DNA from: Blastocatellia bacterium
Lineage (GTDB): Bacteria; Acidobacteriota; Blastocatellia; HR10; J050
Reading direction: 5' to 3'
Assembly (NCBI GenBank): GCA_025054955.1
Contig: JANWZE010000031.1
Location: 102,567-137,321, forward strand
DNA: 34,755 nucleotides
The notes beneath the pieces are model-generated. The model ran no database searches. It saw only the letters and a list, made by a program, of their open reading frames with translations, and was not told the origin of the DNA. The position numbers and the translations under genes are program-made. Below, one piece after another: positions 16,984 through 26,500 of the stretch (position 1 is its first letter; every line of letters starts with the position of its first letter).

Positions 16984-16994
16984 CACGAGGGAAT

Positions 16995-17765
16995 TTACTC
17001 CAGCACCAACACGTGCAGTTGCTTGGGTCCGTGCACGCCGAGCGTCAACGTCAACTCAATGTCTGCCGTGCGGCTGGGGCCTGTGATGAAAATCACATCG
17101 CTGCTGGACGGTGGGCGTTCGCTCTGCAGGATGAATTCAGCCACGCCGGGCAAAAGTTGATCAGCTTTGATGATCGCCAGATGAACCGGCGGCAGCAGCG
17201 AGACGAGTCGGCCTTCTGCCTTTCCAGTTCGCAACACTAACGTGCCGCTTTCGGCCAAGCCCGCATCAGCGCCAGTGATGCCGATGTCCGCTGTCATCAA
17301 TTGACGCTTGTATTGATCCAGTCCATCGGATTGTCCTTCTGGAGGCAGCGAGATGATCTCGGCGCCCTCTTCGATCAGGAGGGCTTCTACCGCTAATGAA
17401 TTGAGTATCGGCGCTGCCGAAAGGGCAACGCGCTGCACGTGATGACGCCGGACGACATCCCTGATGTACGCCTGAGCTTCGTCAGCATTCCGGGCGACGA
17501 GCACGTCCGCGCCCAGCATCGTCAGTTCATCGGCAAACCGGCGCAGCAAAGCTTCTCGGTCATTGTGCGATGACGATGATTGAAGGCCCTGAGCGGCCTC
17601 AGCATCTACTCCACAGATGCTTTTTGCTGCCGAGAATGCGGATAACGATGATTGAAGGCCCTGCGCAGCCTCAGCATCATGTGCGCTCGTCGAGGCACTC
17701 CGTCGAGCAGCCGCCAAGTGCTCGCACACCGATTGTAAAATTCCCTGCTTATCTCCATCACTCAT
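16995..17765 (-). CDS. lutC: Lactate utilization protein LutC (LUD domain)
   Basis: 256 residues. Residues about 70-256 are a LUD domain: LALSAAP-type strand (VQRVALSAAPILNS), ADIGITGADAGLAESGTLVLRTG and the family-defining end FITGPSRTADIELTL then GVHGPKQLHVLVLE. In the LutABC system this small subunit works with LutA and LutB to oxidise L-lactate to pyruvate in the cytoplasm. The N-terminal helix (about 1-22) is separated from the LUD core by a Ser/Ala-rich linker that contains two copies of DAEAAQGLQSS, encoded by an in-frame 72-nt repeat not expected in the family. GTGAGGA precedes the ATG. The gene is last in the operon, 105 bp after lutB, and that gap carries degenerate tandem repeats. 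Confidence 0.9.
   Translation of the reverse strand: MSDGDKQGILQSVCEHLAAARRSASTSAHDAEAAQGLQSSLSAFSAAKSICGVDAEAAQGLQSSSSHNDREALLRRFADELTMLGADVLVARNADEAQAYIRDVVRRHHVQRVALSAAPILNSLAVEALLIEEGAEIISLPPEGQSDGLDQYKRQLMTADIGITGADAGLAESGTLVLRTGKAEGRLVSLLPPVHLAIIKADQLLPGVAEFILQSERPPSSSDVIFITGPSRTADIELTLTLGVHGPKQLHVLVLE
17573..17678 (-). repeat. In-frame direct repeat in the lutC linker
   Basis: Two 34-bp copies (17573-17606 and 17645-17678) with 2 mismatches and a 72-bp period, exactly 24 codons. Each contains the inverted motif CTGAGGC-GC-CAG. Both encode DAEAAQGLQSS. Confidence 0.85.
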
Positions 17766-17801
17766 AAATCATCCTCACCGCATGGTTCGCTGCTCACCGA
17801 C

Positions 17802-17884
17802 GACGAATCACGAACCCCGAATCACGACCCACGAACCCCGAATCACGACCCACGAATCATGAATCACAGATCACGAATCACGCA
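17802..17884. repeat. Degenerate short tandem repeat between lutC and lutB
   Basis: Alternating CGAATCACGA and CCCACGAACC phrases, with a nearly exact 21-bp period at about 17812-17855, decaying to AATCATGAATCACAGATCACG. The array runs over the 3' end of lutB. Confidence 0.75.
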
Positions 17885-19301
17885 CTCCGGCTTCCCACCG
17901 CTCTCGAAACGAATGCGACGCCAGTGGCGGCAAGTCTCTATGTTTGGTCCATTGGGAGAACGGGTAGAGGGGCGCCCGCTGAATCGTTCCGTCGGCGACA
18001 AAAAATTTCTGTATCCAGCGAGCCAAGATCGTAGCCAGCCGATACCGCCTCTCACTCCGCATCGCGAACGCCCATACGGCCATTGCCGTGCGTTCTGACC
18101 AGGGCGGGCGAATCTGTTGGGCTGTAGGATTTTCCTTCACCTGATGTCGAAGCGCCAGCAGCAGCTTAGGGAAGTCAATGCGCACCGGACAGGCATCGCG
18201 ACACGCGCCGCACAGTGATGAAGCAAACGGCAGCTCGCTCGCTCGACGCAAGCTCAGCAACTGAGGCGTCACGATCGCGCCAATTGGCCCGGAGTAGACC
18301 CATCCGTAGGCGTGGCCGCCGACCTTGCGATAGACCGGGCAGACGTTCAAACAAGCTCCACAATGAATACAGTAGAGGGCGCGGCGCAGCTCCGGGTCTC
18401 GCAGCATCGCCGAACGCCCATTGTCTACGATCACGACATGCAGCTCATCCGGGCCATCTGGCTCATGGGGCCGGCGTGGGCCGGTGATGAATGAGACGTA
18501 GGCCGACATTTTCTGACCGGTGGCGCTGCGCGGCAACAATCGCATGAAGACGGCCAAATCGGCAAATCGTGGGATGACCTTCTCCAGACCCATAATGGCC
18601 ACGTGAACCCGCGGCAACGAGGTGCTCAGTCGAATATTGCCTTCATTTTCTACCAGCACAATTGTGCCTGTCTCGGCCACCGCAAAGTTGACGCCGGAAA
18701 TGCCCATGCCTGCTTGATAGAATTTTTCTCGCAGCGTGCGCCGCGCCGTGCGCGTTAGCTCTTCGATGTCATCGGTCAGCGGGATATGGAGTTTTTCGGT
18801 GAATAATTCCGCCACCTGCTGCTTGCTCTTGTGAATCGCCGGCGCGATGATGTGCGATGGCGGTTCGTGGGCGAGCTGGATGATGTATTCACCCAGGTCC
18901 GTTTCCACTGGCGTCACGCCGGCTCGCTCCAACGCCTCGTTCAGTTCAATCTCTTCGGCCATCATGGACTTGCCTTTGACGGCCAACGTCACGCCGCGCT
19001 GCTTGGCCAGATGCACCACGTAGCGGCACGCTGCTTCAGCGTCGCGCGCCCAATAGACGTGTCCGCCCAATGCCACGACGCGTTCAGCAAACTGCTCCAA
19101 GTAGACATCCAATTGCTCAATCGTCTGTTTTTTGATTTGCTCGGCTTGCTCGCGCAGCCGCTCCCAATCCGGCGTGTGCGCCGCCGCCATTTGGCGTACT
19201 AGCATGAATTTGATCGTCGCGTTCTGGAGCGCGGCCTGCAACTGCCGATTGGCCAGCGCCACGCGCGTGTTTTCCTCGAATCGCTCGGTCGTGATCTGCA
19301 T
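17871..19301 (-). CDS. lutB: Lactate utilization iron-sulfur protein LutB
   Basis: 476 residues, the normal LutB length. Residues about 60-290 form a LUD domain (LAVKGKSMMAEEIELNEAL, GISGVNFAVAETGTIVLVENEG, HVAIMGLEKVIP, FITGPRRP). A two-cluster ferredoxin region follows: Cys311, 314, 317, 321 (CIHCGACLNVCP) and Cys364, 367, 371 (LCGACRDACP). It is the electron-transfer core of LutABC, which oxidises L-lactate without a flavin dehydrogenase. The ATG has GGGGGA upstream. The end of the preceding lutA and this start lie in a 61-bp tandem duplication, which leaves about 60 bp between genes whose ancestral junction seems to have overlapped as TGATG. The duplicated 3' side of the gene overlaps a short tandem repeat at its stop. 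Confidence 0.95.
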   Translation of the reverse strand: MQITTERFEENTRVALANRQLQAALQNATIKFMLVRQMAAAHTPDWERLREQAEQIKKQTIEQLDVYLEQFAERVVALGGHVYWARDAEAACRYVVHLAKQRGVTLAVKGKSMMAEEIELNEALERAGVTPVETDLGEYIIQLAHEPPSHIIAPAIHKSKQQVAELFTEKLHIPLTDDIEELTRTARRTLREKFYQAGMGISGVNFAVAETGTIVLVENEGNIRLSTSLPRVHVAIMGLEKVIPRFADLAVFMRLLPRSATGQKMSAYVSFITGPRRPHEPDGPDELHVVIVDNGRSAMLRDPELRRALYCIHCGACLNVCPVYRKVGGHAYGWVYSGPIGAIVTPQLLSLRRASELPFASSLCGACRDACPVRIDFPKLLLALRHQVKENPTAQQIRPPWSERTAMAVWAFAMRSERRYRLATILARWIQKFFVADGTIQRAPLYPFSQWTKHRDLPPLASHSFRERWEAGVRDS

Positions 19302-19408
19302 CAGTCCCCCATTGCTAACAGTTCAGCAAGGTGCATGAGCTTGATGCGGCCGTGATCTGCATCACTCCCCCATTGCCAACAGTTCAGCAAGGTGCATGGG
19401 CTTGATGC
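19287..19408 (-). repeat. 61-bp tandem duplication at the lutA/lutB junction
   Basis: Copies 19287-19347 and 19348-19408 differ at four positions. Each carries the last codons of lutA, its stop and the ATG plus first codons of lutB, fused as TGATG. Only the upstream copy ends the real lutA and only the downstream copy starts the full lutB. Confidence 0.93.
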
Positions 19409-20084
19409 TGAGGCCGCGCCGGCTCAACACGCCGGCAAGCTGCATCAGACAACTGCTGTCACTGGCGACCACCACGTCGGCGTTGGTGCGCTTGATGCCT
19501 TCAATTTTATCGTGCGCCATCGCGCCGGACACATCGGCCAGTTTCACCGAAAACGTTCCGCCAAAACCACAGCATTGATCAGCGTTGTCCATCTCGACAA
19601 ACTCAATATCGCGCACCGCCCGAATGAGCCGTCGTGGCTCATCCTTGATCCGCAGTTCTCTGAGCAGGTGGCAGGCATCATGATAGGTGACCCGACCGTG
19701 ATACCGAGCGCCCACATCTTCGACGCCCAGCACATTGACGAGGAAGTCCGACAGCTCGTAAACCCGCGCCCCCACCTCACGGGCTTGGCGGGTCAGCGTC
19801 GGATCGTCTTTGAACAGCTCGCCGTAGTAGTGCTTGACCATGCTCACGCAGGAACCGGACGGAGCCACAATGTAGTCAGCCTCGGCAAAGATGTTCAAGA
19901 ACCGCTTCGCCAACTCGTGCGCATACTGCCGATAGCCGGTGTTGAAAGCCGGTTGGCCACAGCAGGTTTGTCGCGGATCGAACGTCACTGTCACACCCAG
20001 TCGGCGCAGCACCTTGACCATGCTCTCGCCCACCGAAGGAAAGAAACTGTCAACCAAGCAGGTGATGAACAACGACACACGCAT
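19362..20084 (-). CDS. lutA: Lactate utilization protein LutA (CCG-domain iron-sulfur protein)
   Basis: 240 residues, the usual length. It has the two CCG-type cysteine modules: TCLVDSFFP then TCCGQPAFNTG near residues 9-50, SGSCVSM near 78, and DACHLLRELRI then DQCCGFGGTFSVK in the second half, with DSSC near 215. The module is shared with succinate/heterodisulfide-type reductases and binds Fe-S. In LutABC it probably passes electrons from lactate oxidation to a membrane carrier. No lactate permease or GntR-type regulator is in this window. An alpha/beta hydrolase gene lies 99 bp upstream on the same strand. The ribosome site (GGGAGAGG, about 12 nt upstream) is only fair. Confidence 0.94.
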   Translation of the reverse strand: MRVSLFITCLVDSFFPSVGESMVKVLRRLGVTVTFDPRQTCCGQPAFNTGYRQYAHELAKRFLNIFAEADYIVAPSGSCVSMVKHYYGELFKDDPTLTRQAREVGARVYELSDFLVNVLGVEDVGARYHGRVTYHDACHLLRELRIKDEPRRLIRAVRDIEFVEMDNADQCCGFGGTFSVKLADVSGAMAHDKIEGIKRTNADVVVASDSSCLMQLAGVLSRRGLSIKPMHLAELLAMGE

Positions 20085-20183
20085 CCTGTTTATGAGCCTC
20101 TCCCAATGGCGCAGCGCAGGCGCCAGATGAACGACACCGGATGTTTGGCTGATTCAAGCGTCATCGGTGTTCAAAGCAAAAAC

Positions 20184-21620
20184 CTATTGTATTTTAGATT
20201 CTAAAAATGCCAACGAGTCCGGCAGCGCCTCACGCACGATCATTAAATGTTCGCACGGCGCATATTCCTTGTATTGAAAACAGCATGGTTCGAGCCGATT
20301 GAAGGCATCGCGGGTATTACGGACAGTGGCGCGCAGCAATGCGAGCTCCTGAGCGCCGACGGCCAAGAAGACTGGTTTGTCTTTCAACGGCGCCAGTGAG
20401 GCATCGCTGCCCGCTGCATACACGGCGATGCCGGCAAACGCTGTAGGATTTTGCAATGCGGCGGCGAATGTTTGAAATCCGCCCATCGAATGGCCGATCA
20501 GCAGCACGCGGCTGCGGTCAACATTGAGATGAGCATAGGCCAGCTCCAGCGCCGCCCACACATGATCCAATTGGCTACCGGCGCGTGGAGCCAGCACGTA
20601 CCAGCCTCGAGTGGCAGCTTCCGTAAGCACACGACCGAGTCCGTACCCTTCAAAGAAAAGATGTTCGTTGCCACCAGCGCCGTGCAGCGCAATGACCAGT
20701 GGACGCGGTCCCGACAGCATCGTAGCCGGCACAAAAAGCCGGAAGTAGTGGATCGTATCGTTCACGCGCGCGCTGACCCAGTGGTCGCCGGGTTGATTCT
20801 GCCACCATCGTCCGCCTTGCTGCCATTGAGCCACAGCATGCTCAGCCTGCGCCAGCAAGCGGCCAATCGGGTAATTGGTCTCTGGCGTGGCGCCGGCCAA
20901 GGTCTCTGACACAATCTGTAACCAGTGGCGCACCGACTGCCATTCAAAATCAGCGACCTGCTTCTGAAATGAAGCGAGCTGCGCTTCCAGTGACCGCAGC
21001 CGAGCTGCCGCGTGCGGCACGAGGCTCAACGGCTCGCGCCATTGCCGATGAACAGTTGCGCCTTCGACGATGTGCAATTCAATCTCGTACTCACCTTGCC
21101 CAAGACCACCAGTGGGCATGGTGAAGTCGGCTGGCACATTCAACGGCGCGATGACGCCCGTCGCCACGACGCGATCCTGCTGAAGCAGTGACCACCTTGC
21201 TTCCAGTGGTTGCCTTGCACGTGGCGTTGAATAAGCGGTGTGAAGCGTCCAGCGCGGTATCGCTTCTTGCGTTGGGTCAAGCAGGCGCGGACCGCGAATC
21301 ACGAGCGCGTCGGCCAGTTGTCGCTCCGGCGATGGCGTGCCCTCTTGTTCGAGTCTGAAAATAGCTTGCGCGACCGAGCTGCACGTCTCGGCAAAACGAT
21401 TGCGGAAAAAATTGGTGACCGCCTGTGTGATCGTTGGCACAGCCCGCGCGCGGGCTTCTTCGGAGTCTCTGGCTCGCTCCCATGCCGCATCCAATGCGAT
21501 CAACTTCACAGCCAAGTCACGCCGCGTGGCGTCAGTGGTTTGGGCGACAGCGACGCTGCTCAAGCAGAACAAAATCACAACGGCACGAATGATAGATTGA
21601 GCAAATCCGGTGTGTCTCAT
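20184..21620 (-). CDS. Exported alpha/beta hydrolase (esterase/peptidase-like) with large N-terminal domain
   Basis: 478 residues. A signal peptide ends at VAVAQ-T (about 26). Residues 30-270 are an uncommon helix-rich and beta-rich region that I do not recognise. Residues about 275-478 are an alpha/beta hydrolase: oxyanion segment PLVIALHGAGG, nucleophile elbow GHSMGG with Ser378, and the likely catalytic His458 in CEHLMIV. The acid is unclear: the usual Asp site reads VGAQELAL, so Glu425 may serve. The layout resembles secreted PHB-depolymerase or prolyl-oligopeptidase-type esterases. AGGAG precedes the ATG and a good promoter lies just upstream. It is the first gene before lutABC on this strand; whether it has any link to lactate is unknown. 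Confidence 0.82.
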   Translation of the reverse strand: MRHTGFAQSIIRAVVILFCLSSVAVAQTTDATRRDLAVKLIALDAAWERARDSEEARARAVPTITQAVTNFFRNRFAETCSSVAQAIFRLEQEGTPSPERQLADALVIRGPRLLDPTQEAIPRWTLHTAYSTPRARQPLEARWSLLQQDRVVATGVIAPLNVPADFTMPTGGLGQGEYEIELHIVEGATVHRQWREPLSLVPHAAARLRSLEAQLASFQKQVADFEWQSVRHWLQIVSETLAGATPETNYPIGRLLAQAEHAVAQWQQGGRWWQNQPGDHWVSARVNDTIHYFRLFVPATMLSGPRPLVIALHGAGGNEHLFFEGYGLGRVLTEAATRGWYVLAPRAGSQLDHVWAALELAYAHLNVDRSRVLLIGHSMGGFQTFAAALQNPTAFAGIAVYAAGSDASLAPLKDKPVFLAVGAQELALLRATVRNTRDAFNRLEPCCFQYKEYAPCEHLMIVREALPDSLAFLESKIQ

Positions 21621-21655
21621 AGTGACTCCTGGTGGTTCATTGATTTGAAGGCGGC

Positions 21656-21684
21656 ATTGTAAAGCGTTGCAGTGAATCTATCAA
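21656..21684 (-). promoter_or_regulatory. Sigma-70-type promoter of the hydrolase (and possibly lut) transcription unit
   Basis: On the minus strand, TTGATA (21684-21679), a 17-nt spacer and TACAAT (21661-21656): one mismatch in each box. The start of transcription would be about 28 nt before the ATG at 21620. Confidence 0.6.
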
Positions 21685-22258
21685 CATTGAGCTTGAGAAG
21701 CGTAGGAATTTAGTTGGTCAGTTTCAGCGCCACGGGGCTGCGTGTTGCTCACTGATTCTTGCTCGAGCTTGCCATGCGGTTTGGCTCACGACGATTCGCG
21801 GAGCAGGCACGGCTCAACACGTTGCGCCGGGGTTGAGTTGTTAAGTCGCTGGCTCGACGCTCCAACTTTTCCACGTTTTCGATTGACATTTTGAATGAGT
21901 GCTTTATAATGAGGGCAGCCCGGAAGATAATTCAGGATGTTTATAAGCGTGTTCGGCTCGTATCCAAATAACAATGCACATAAGTTAACAGGCTCCTTTT
22001 CTCTTGGAGTCGTGACCCGAACTCGTGTTGTGTCGGTGGAGAGAACTGATTGCCATCATACGCCTCGACAGTGCGTTGAATCGCCTCTATTTTGTAATCA
22101 CCTTGCGCCTGTGAGTACGCGTTCGTCATAACTGCATCCAGCCCGGGACGTTTCGAGTATCATCGGTTTCGCAGCGCAGATTCTCAGCGCAGAAACCGAC
22201 AGTGGTTACATTCAAAGCTGCGTCAGCCGCTTTGAATGAGAGGAGAACGGAGGATGTC
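21685..22258. other. Long intergenic leader of the propeller/mosaic gene array
   Basis: About 570 bp. It holds a perfect consensus promoter (21883-21910) and then about 340 nt of untranslated leader before the ATG at 22259. In the leader, CGGTTTC (22164-22170) and GAAACCG (22192-22198) can pair, with two direct copies of CAGCGCAGA between. A 64-codon frame at 21937-22131 has only a weak ribosome site. A short hairpin (CTCAAC / GTTGAG, 21812-21837) lies before the promoter. Confidence 0.55.
21883..21910 (+). promoter_or_regulatory. Perfect-consensus sigma-70-type promoter
   Basis: TTGACA at 21883-21888, a 16-nt spacer, TATAAT at 21905-21910: all twelve positions match. It faces the propeller gene at 22259, with a predicted start near 21917. 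Confidence 0.7.
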
Positions 22259-23353
22259 ATGAAGAATAGGGCTTCGCGTTACACAGTGGCGAGCATTCCG
22301 ATGCTTTGCCTCGCTTCACTTCTGGTGCTGATTATCATTGGGCTTGGTGGTGGGACGCTGCCGACGGTGAGCAGCGCGCCACTTCAGGCCGGCCGATTCC
22401 TGTATGCCGCCAATAAGGACTCCAGGAATATCTCCATGATGCGCATTTTGGCGACCGGTGTACCCGTTTCGTTGGGCGCACCCATCAACGCTGGGCAAAA
22501 GCCGCATGCGTTGGTCCTGCATCCGAGCGGCCAATTTTTGTTTGTCGCTGATGAGCAAGCTGGCACGATTAATACATTTCGCGTGAATACGATCACCGGT
22601 GTGTTGTCGTCAGCCGGCTCTTATGCTGCGGGCAAACAGCCAATGGGTGTCATCGTCAATCCCAACGGCCAGTATCTGTATGCGAGCAATCACGGCAGCG
22701 ACAATATCTCGATGTTCCGCATCAACACGGCGACGGGAGGATTGATTCCGATGGGCTCGGTCTCTGCCGGCAAACAGCCGTTGGGTCTGGCTATTCATCC
22801 ATCGGGCCGGTTTGGTTTGGTGGCGAATAAAGGATCGAATAACCTCACTGGTTTTCGGATCAATCCGAGCACAGGGATTCTGACGCCGTATGGGAATCCG
22901 ATCCCTGTGGGGGTCAATCCGACGTCGGTGGCTATTTCACCGTCTGGCACAATCGCAGTGGTGACAAACCAGCAATCCAACACCTTGTCGGTGTTCGCCG
23001 TATCGCCCTCGACACAGACGCTGACACCGATTGGCCCGCCTGTGCCGGTTGGCAATGGCCCGACATCGGTGACGTTGACGCCATCGGGCACGGCTCTCGT
23101 GGCCAATCAAAATTCGAATGATGTGACGGTGATCAGCGTCTCGCCTGGCGGCATCGCGCCGATTGGCTCCGTGCCGGTTGGCGGCAGTGGGCCGGTGTCG
23201 GTCTCGGTTGATCCAGGCGGCGGATTTGCTTACGTGGCGAATCAGAATTCGAATAACGTGAGCGTGATCTCGGTGTCGCCATTCGGCCAACCGATGTTTG
23301 TTGGGTCCGTGCCAGTTGGTTCGACGCCATCGTCGGTCATCGTCGCGCCCTGA
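22259..23353 (+). CDS. Exported YVTN/lactonase-like seven-bladed beta-propeller protein
   Basis: 364 residues from the ATG at 22259, chosen for the GGAGG just upstream; a GTG-started frame from 22202 adds 19 polar residues before the signal peptide. Hydrophobic export signal about 13-33. The rest is one propeller with a blade every 40-45 residues: LYAANKDSRNISMMRI, LFVADEQAGTINTFRV, LYASNHGSDNISMFRI, GLVANKGSNNLTGFRI and AYVANQNSNNVSVISV, each followed by a GxxPxxV turn. This is the YncE/6-phosphogluconolactonase-like family, but in exported copies catalysis is usually not shown, and ligand binding is more likely. It heads the array and is a paralogue of the gene at 30500. Confidence 0.85.
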   Translation: MKNRASRYTVASIPMLCLASLLVLIIIGLGGGTLPTVSSAPLQAGRFLYAANKDSRNISMMRILATGVPVSLGAPINAGQKPHALVLHPSGQFLFVADEQAGTINTFRVNTITGVLSSAGSYAAGKQPMGVIVNPNGQYLYASNHGSDNISMFRINTATGGLIPMGSVSAGKQPLGLAIHPSGRFGLVANKGSNNLTGFRINPSTGILTPYGNPIPVGVNPTSVAISPSGTIAVVTNQQSNTLSVFAVSPSTQTLTPIGPPVPVGNGPTSVTLTPSGTALVANQNSNDVTVISVSPGGIAPIGSVPVGGSGPVSVSVDPGGGFAYVANQNSNNVSVISVSPFGQPMFVGSVPVGSTPSSVIVAP

Positions 23354-23514
23354 GCAGCGCCCAATGAGTTTGCAGATCGGATTGGAGCGATTGATTCAGC
23401 ATCGGTCTATTGTCGGCGATCCATCCGGAATCCTCTTTTTACTGATACCATCATTCAAGGTGCGGCTTCGGTAAGCCCGGCCGAACCGCCAGAGTCTTTG
23501 AAGGAGAAAAGGTC

Positions 23515-26500
23515 ATGAAGCAAGTTCATATTCGGGCATTCAGCCTCTTACTAACTTTGTTCCTCAGTATTCCACTGGGCCTCTTCGCTTACGCTGACAG
23601 GAGCGACCTGTCAGGAGAAGCGACCGTCTCTGCCGATTCTTCATTCGATGTTCCTTATAGCGTGGCTCAGCACGGCGAAACTGAAACCATCACCGCGACC
23701 CTCCAGGGCGAATCGCTTGATGAAGCTGATACTCCCTTTCAAGCAAGCACCGAGTTGAGCGTGGATGATGGTTCGTTTGAAACGGCGCTCGGATTGAATC
23801 AACCCGGCACAATCTACCTGATCAACCGATTGCGTCCACCCAGCTATCCGGCCACGCTCGTGCAACTGCGCATTCCGTTTCGCACCAACGATAACTTGAC
23901 GGTTGGCTCATCCATTACGCTGTTGGTCGGCACAAACCCTGACGGCGATGCCGACATTGATGGGACGTCGTTTCAGCAGTTCAGTGGCACAATCCAAAGT
24001 CTCGGCCAGTTCAACCTCTACAATACACCGGCTGTGACGATCAATGCCGGCGATTTCGTCGTTGGCTTTCGCATGACGATTCCGGCAAACGTCTTCCCCG
24101 GCGCGCTGGACACGTCATCGCCGTCGCGTCGGTCGTATGCTTCGACCAACGGGGTGAATTTCACGCTCGTGGATGACATCAACAATAACGTGCCGGATGG
24201 TGATCTTGGTATTCGAGCGATTGTCAATTTGCAAACGTCGTCTGCGCAAACGGGCGCGTTGCTGGCTTCTTACGTTTCCAACAACGATACCGGGACCGGC
24301 GATCTGACTACCATCCGCGACCTCACAACCGGTCAGTTGGGCACTACCATCTTGACCCAAGGCAACAATGCCGAAGTAGTGGTCGCGCCCAATGGCCAAT
24401 ATGCGCTGGCGCTGCCCACTGGCAATGGCGATTCGGTCTCAATCATCACCGGATTAAATCAACCTAATCCGGTAGAGAGTCGTGTCTTGCCCATCGGCAA
24501 TACGCCGAATGCAGCAGCCATCACACCCGACAGCAGCACCGCGATTGTATTCAATGCGTTCACCAATCCGGTGTCGTACCGCATCATCAGCAATTTGCCC
24601 TTTAATCCATCTGTATCGCCACTGTTCACCATTCCCAATACAGTCACCGGAAACAATTCGGGCGTCGAAGATGTGGCGTTGTCGCCATCGGGTGATACGG
24701 CAATCGTTTCGCTGTTTGACGATGATGAGGTCGCCATCATTGACGGCATTCGCAGCGGATCGCCGTTTGTCCGAGGCCGCGTGGACGTCAGAGATGGACC
24801 GAATGGCGTGGCATTTGGTCCTGATGGCAACACCGCCTTCGTCGCCTGTTCGCTCGACGACAGTATTTGCGTCGTTTCCGGCTTGCGGCAGGGCGTTCAA
24901 CCGTTCTTTGTTCGCCGCATCCGCGATAATGTTCGCGATACGCCGCAGGCCATCGCGCTCGTGCCGGGACGCTCGCGGATCATCGTGACCAACACCGGCG
25001 ATAATAGCGTGTCCATTTTCAGGATCGTGGGCAATGGCGATGATTTGCAGCATGTCCAGAGACTCTCGGTAGGTTCTGCGCCCGCCGGCTTAGATGTATC
25101 TCAGGATGGCAGCGCGGCGCTAGTGGCCAATGCCAATAGCCGGACTGTCTCCGTGCTACGCGGCATTGATACATCAAGCCCTTATGTCGCTGCCACGCTG
25201 GGCGGTTCGTCACCATGGGATACGGCTGTGTTTGCTGAACGCTCTATTGCGTTCGTGAGTGGCGTCACCGGCACAGGTGGCGGGATTCTGGATGTTTCAA
25301 CGACCTCGTTGACATTCAATACTCAGGTCGGCGATACCACGCCTCCTTCGCAACAGTTCCTCGTGCGTAACACAGGCAACAGCGCGTTCTCATACTCGAT
25401 CAGCAACAACAATCCAAGCCTGGTCACGCTCTCGCCCGATAGCGGCTTCCTGCAACCCGGTCAGTCCAACGTCATCACTGTGTTTGTCACGCCGCCAACA
25501 TCTGCTGGGACGCGGCAAGCGGTGTTGACGGTGAGCGCGCCGGGGGCGCAGAACAGCCCGCGAACGGTGACAGTGATAGTGAACACGACAGGGGCGCCGG
25601 CCATTTTGGATGTTTCGCCCACATCGTTGACGTTCAACACGCAAGTTGGTGGTGGGAATCCGCCAGCGCAGAGCTTTTTGGTGAGAAACATTGGCAGCGG
25701 ATCGTTCACCTACTCGATCAGCAACAGCGATCCGAGTTTGGTTAGTTTCTCGCCGAGCAGTGGGACAGTGTTTGGCGGACAATCGCAAACGGTGACGGTG
25801 TTTGTGAGCAATCCGAATCAGGCTGGGACGCGGCAAGCGGTGTTGACGGTGAGCGCGCCGGGTGCGCAGAACAGTCCGCGGACAGTGACAGTGATAGTGA
25901 ACACGACAGGGGCGCCGGCCATTTTGGATGTTTCGCCCACATCGTTGACGTTCAACACGCAGGTCGGAGACACGACGCCGGTCTCGCAAACGTTCTTGGT
26001 GAGGAACATCGGCAGCGGGTCATTTTTCTATAGCATCAGCAATAGCAATCCGGGATTGGTTTCGATCTCGCCTGATAGCGGAACCGTATTTGGCGGACAG
26101 CAACAAACTGTGACTGTCTTTGTCACGCCGCCGACCACAGCGGGCACGCGCCAGGCGACCTTGACGATCAACGCGCCGGGGGCGCAGAATAGCCCGCGCA
26201 CTGTGATTGTGACGGTCAATACAACTTCTGCGCCGGCTGTTTTGAATGTATTCCCCAGCTCGTTGACATTTGTGGCGGTTGTCGGTCAGGGGAATCCGCC
26301 GCCGCAGCCGATTACGGTGCAAAACACCGGCGGCGGCTCGCTGACATTCACCATCACCACGAGTGGCGCGCCTGTGAGCGTGGCGGAATCGAGTGGGACG
26401 TTGCTGGCCGGTCAGTCACGGTCGGTGCCTGTCTCGGTGATCAACCCGAACACGCCGGGCACGACCACGTCGCAACTGATCGTCAGCGCGCCGGGCGCGC

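Larger units (their letters stand above)
16183..16994. other. Repeat-packed gene-free region
   Basis: About 810 bp between converging genes. Nearly all of it can be assigned to dispersed-repeat units A, B and C (listed separately), so it looks like a hot spot or landing site for these elements. A degenerate fragment of repeat A (TGTGTAACGTTTGGAACGG, near 16249-16270) precedes the full copy. I see no gene and no clear terminator here for either flanking operon. Confidence 0.75.

Noticed and set aside
19402-19419. GATGCTGAGGCCGC in the lutA 3' end, like part of the lutC repeat
   Set aside because: Only the short core matches, and the encoded residues are ordinary LutA sequence on the other reading; likely chance.
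21937-22131. 64-codon plus-strand frame in the long leader
   Set aside because: Only weak ribosome site and no recognised features; kept as a remark on the leader, not as a gene.
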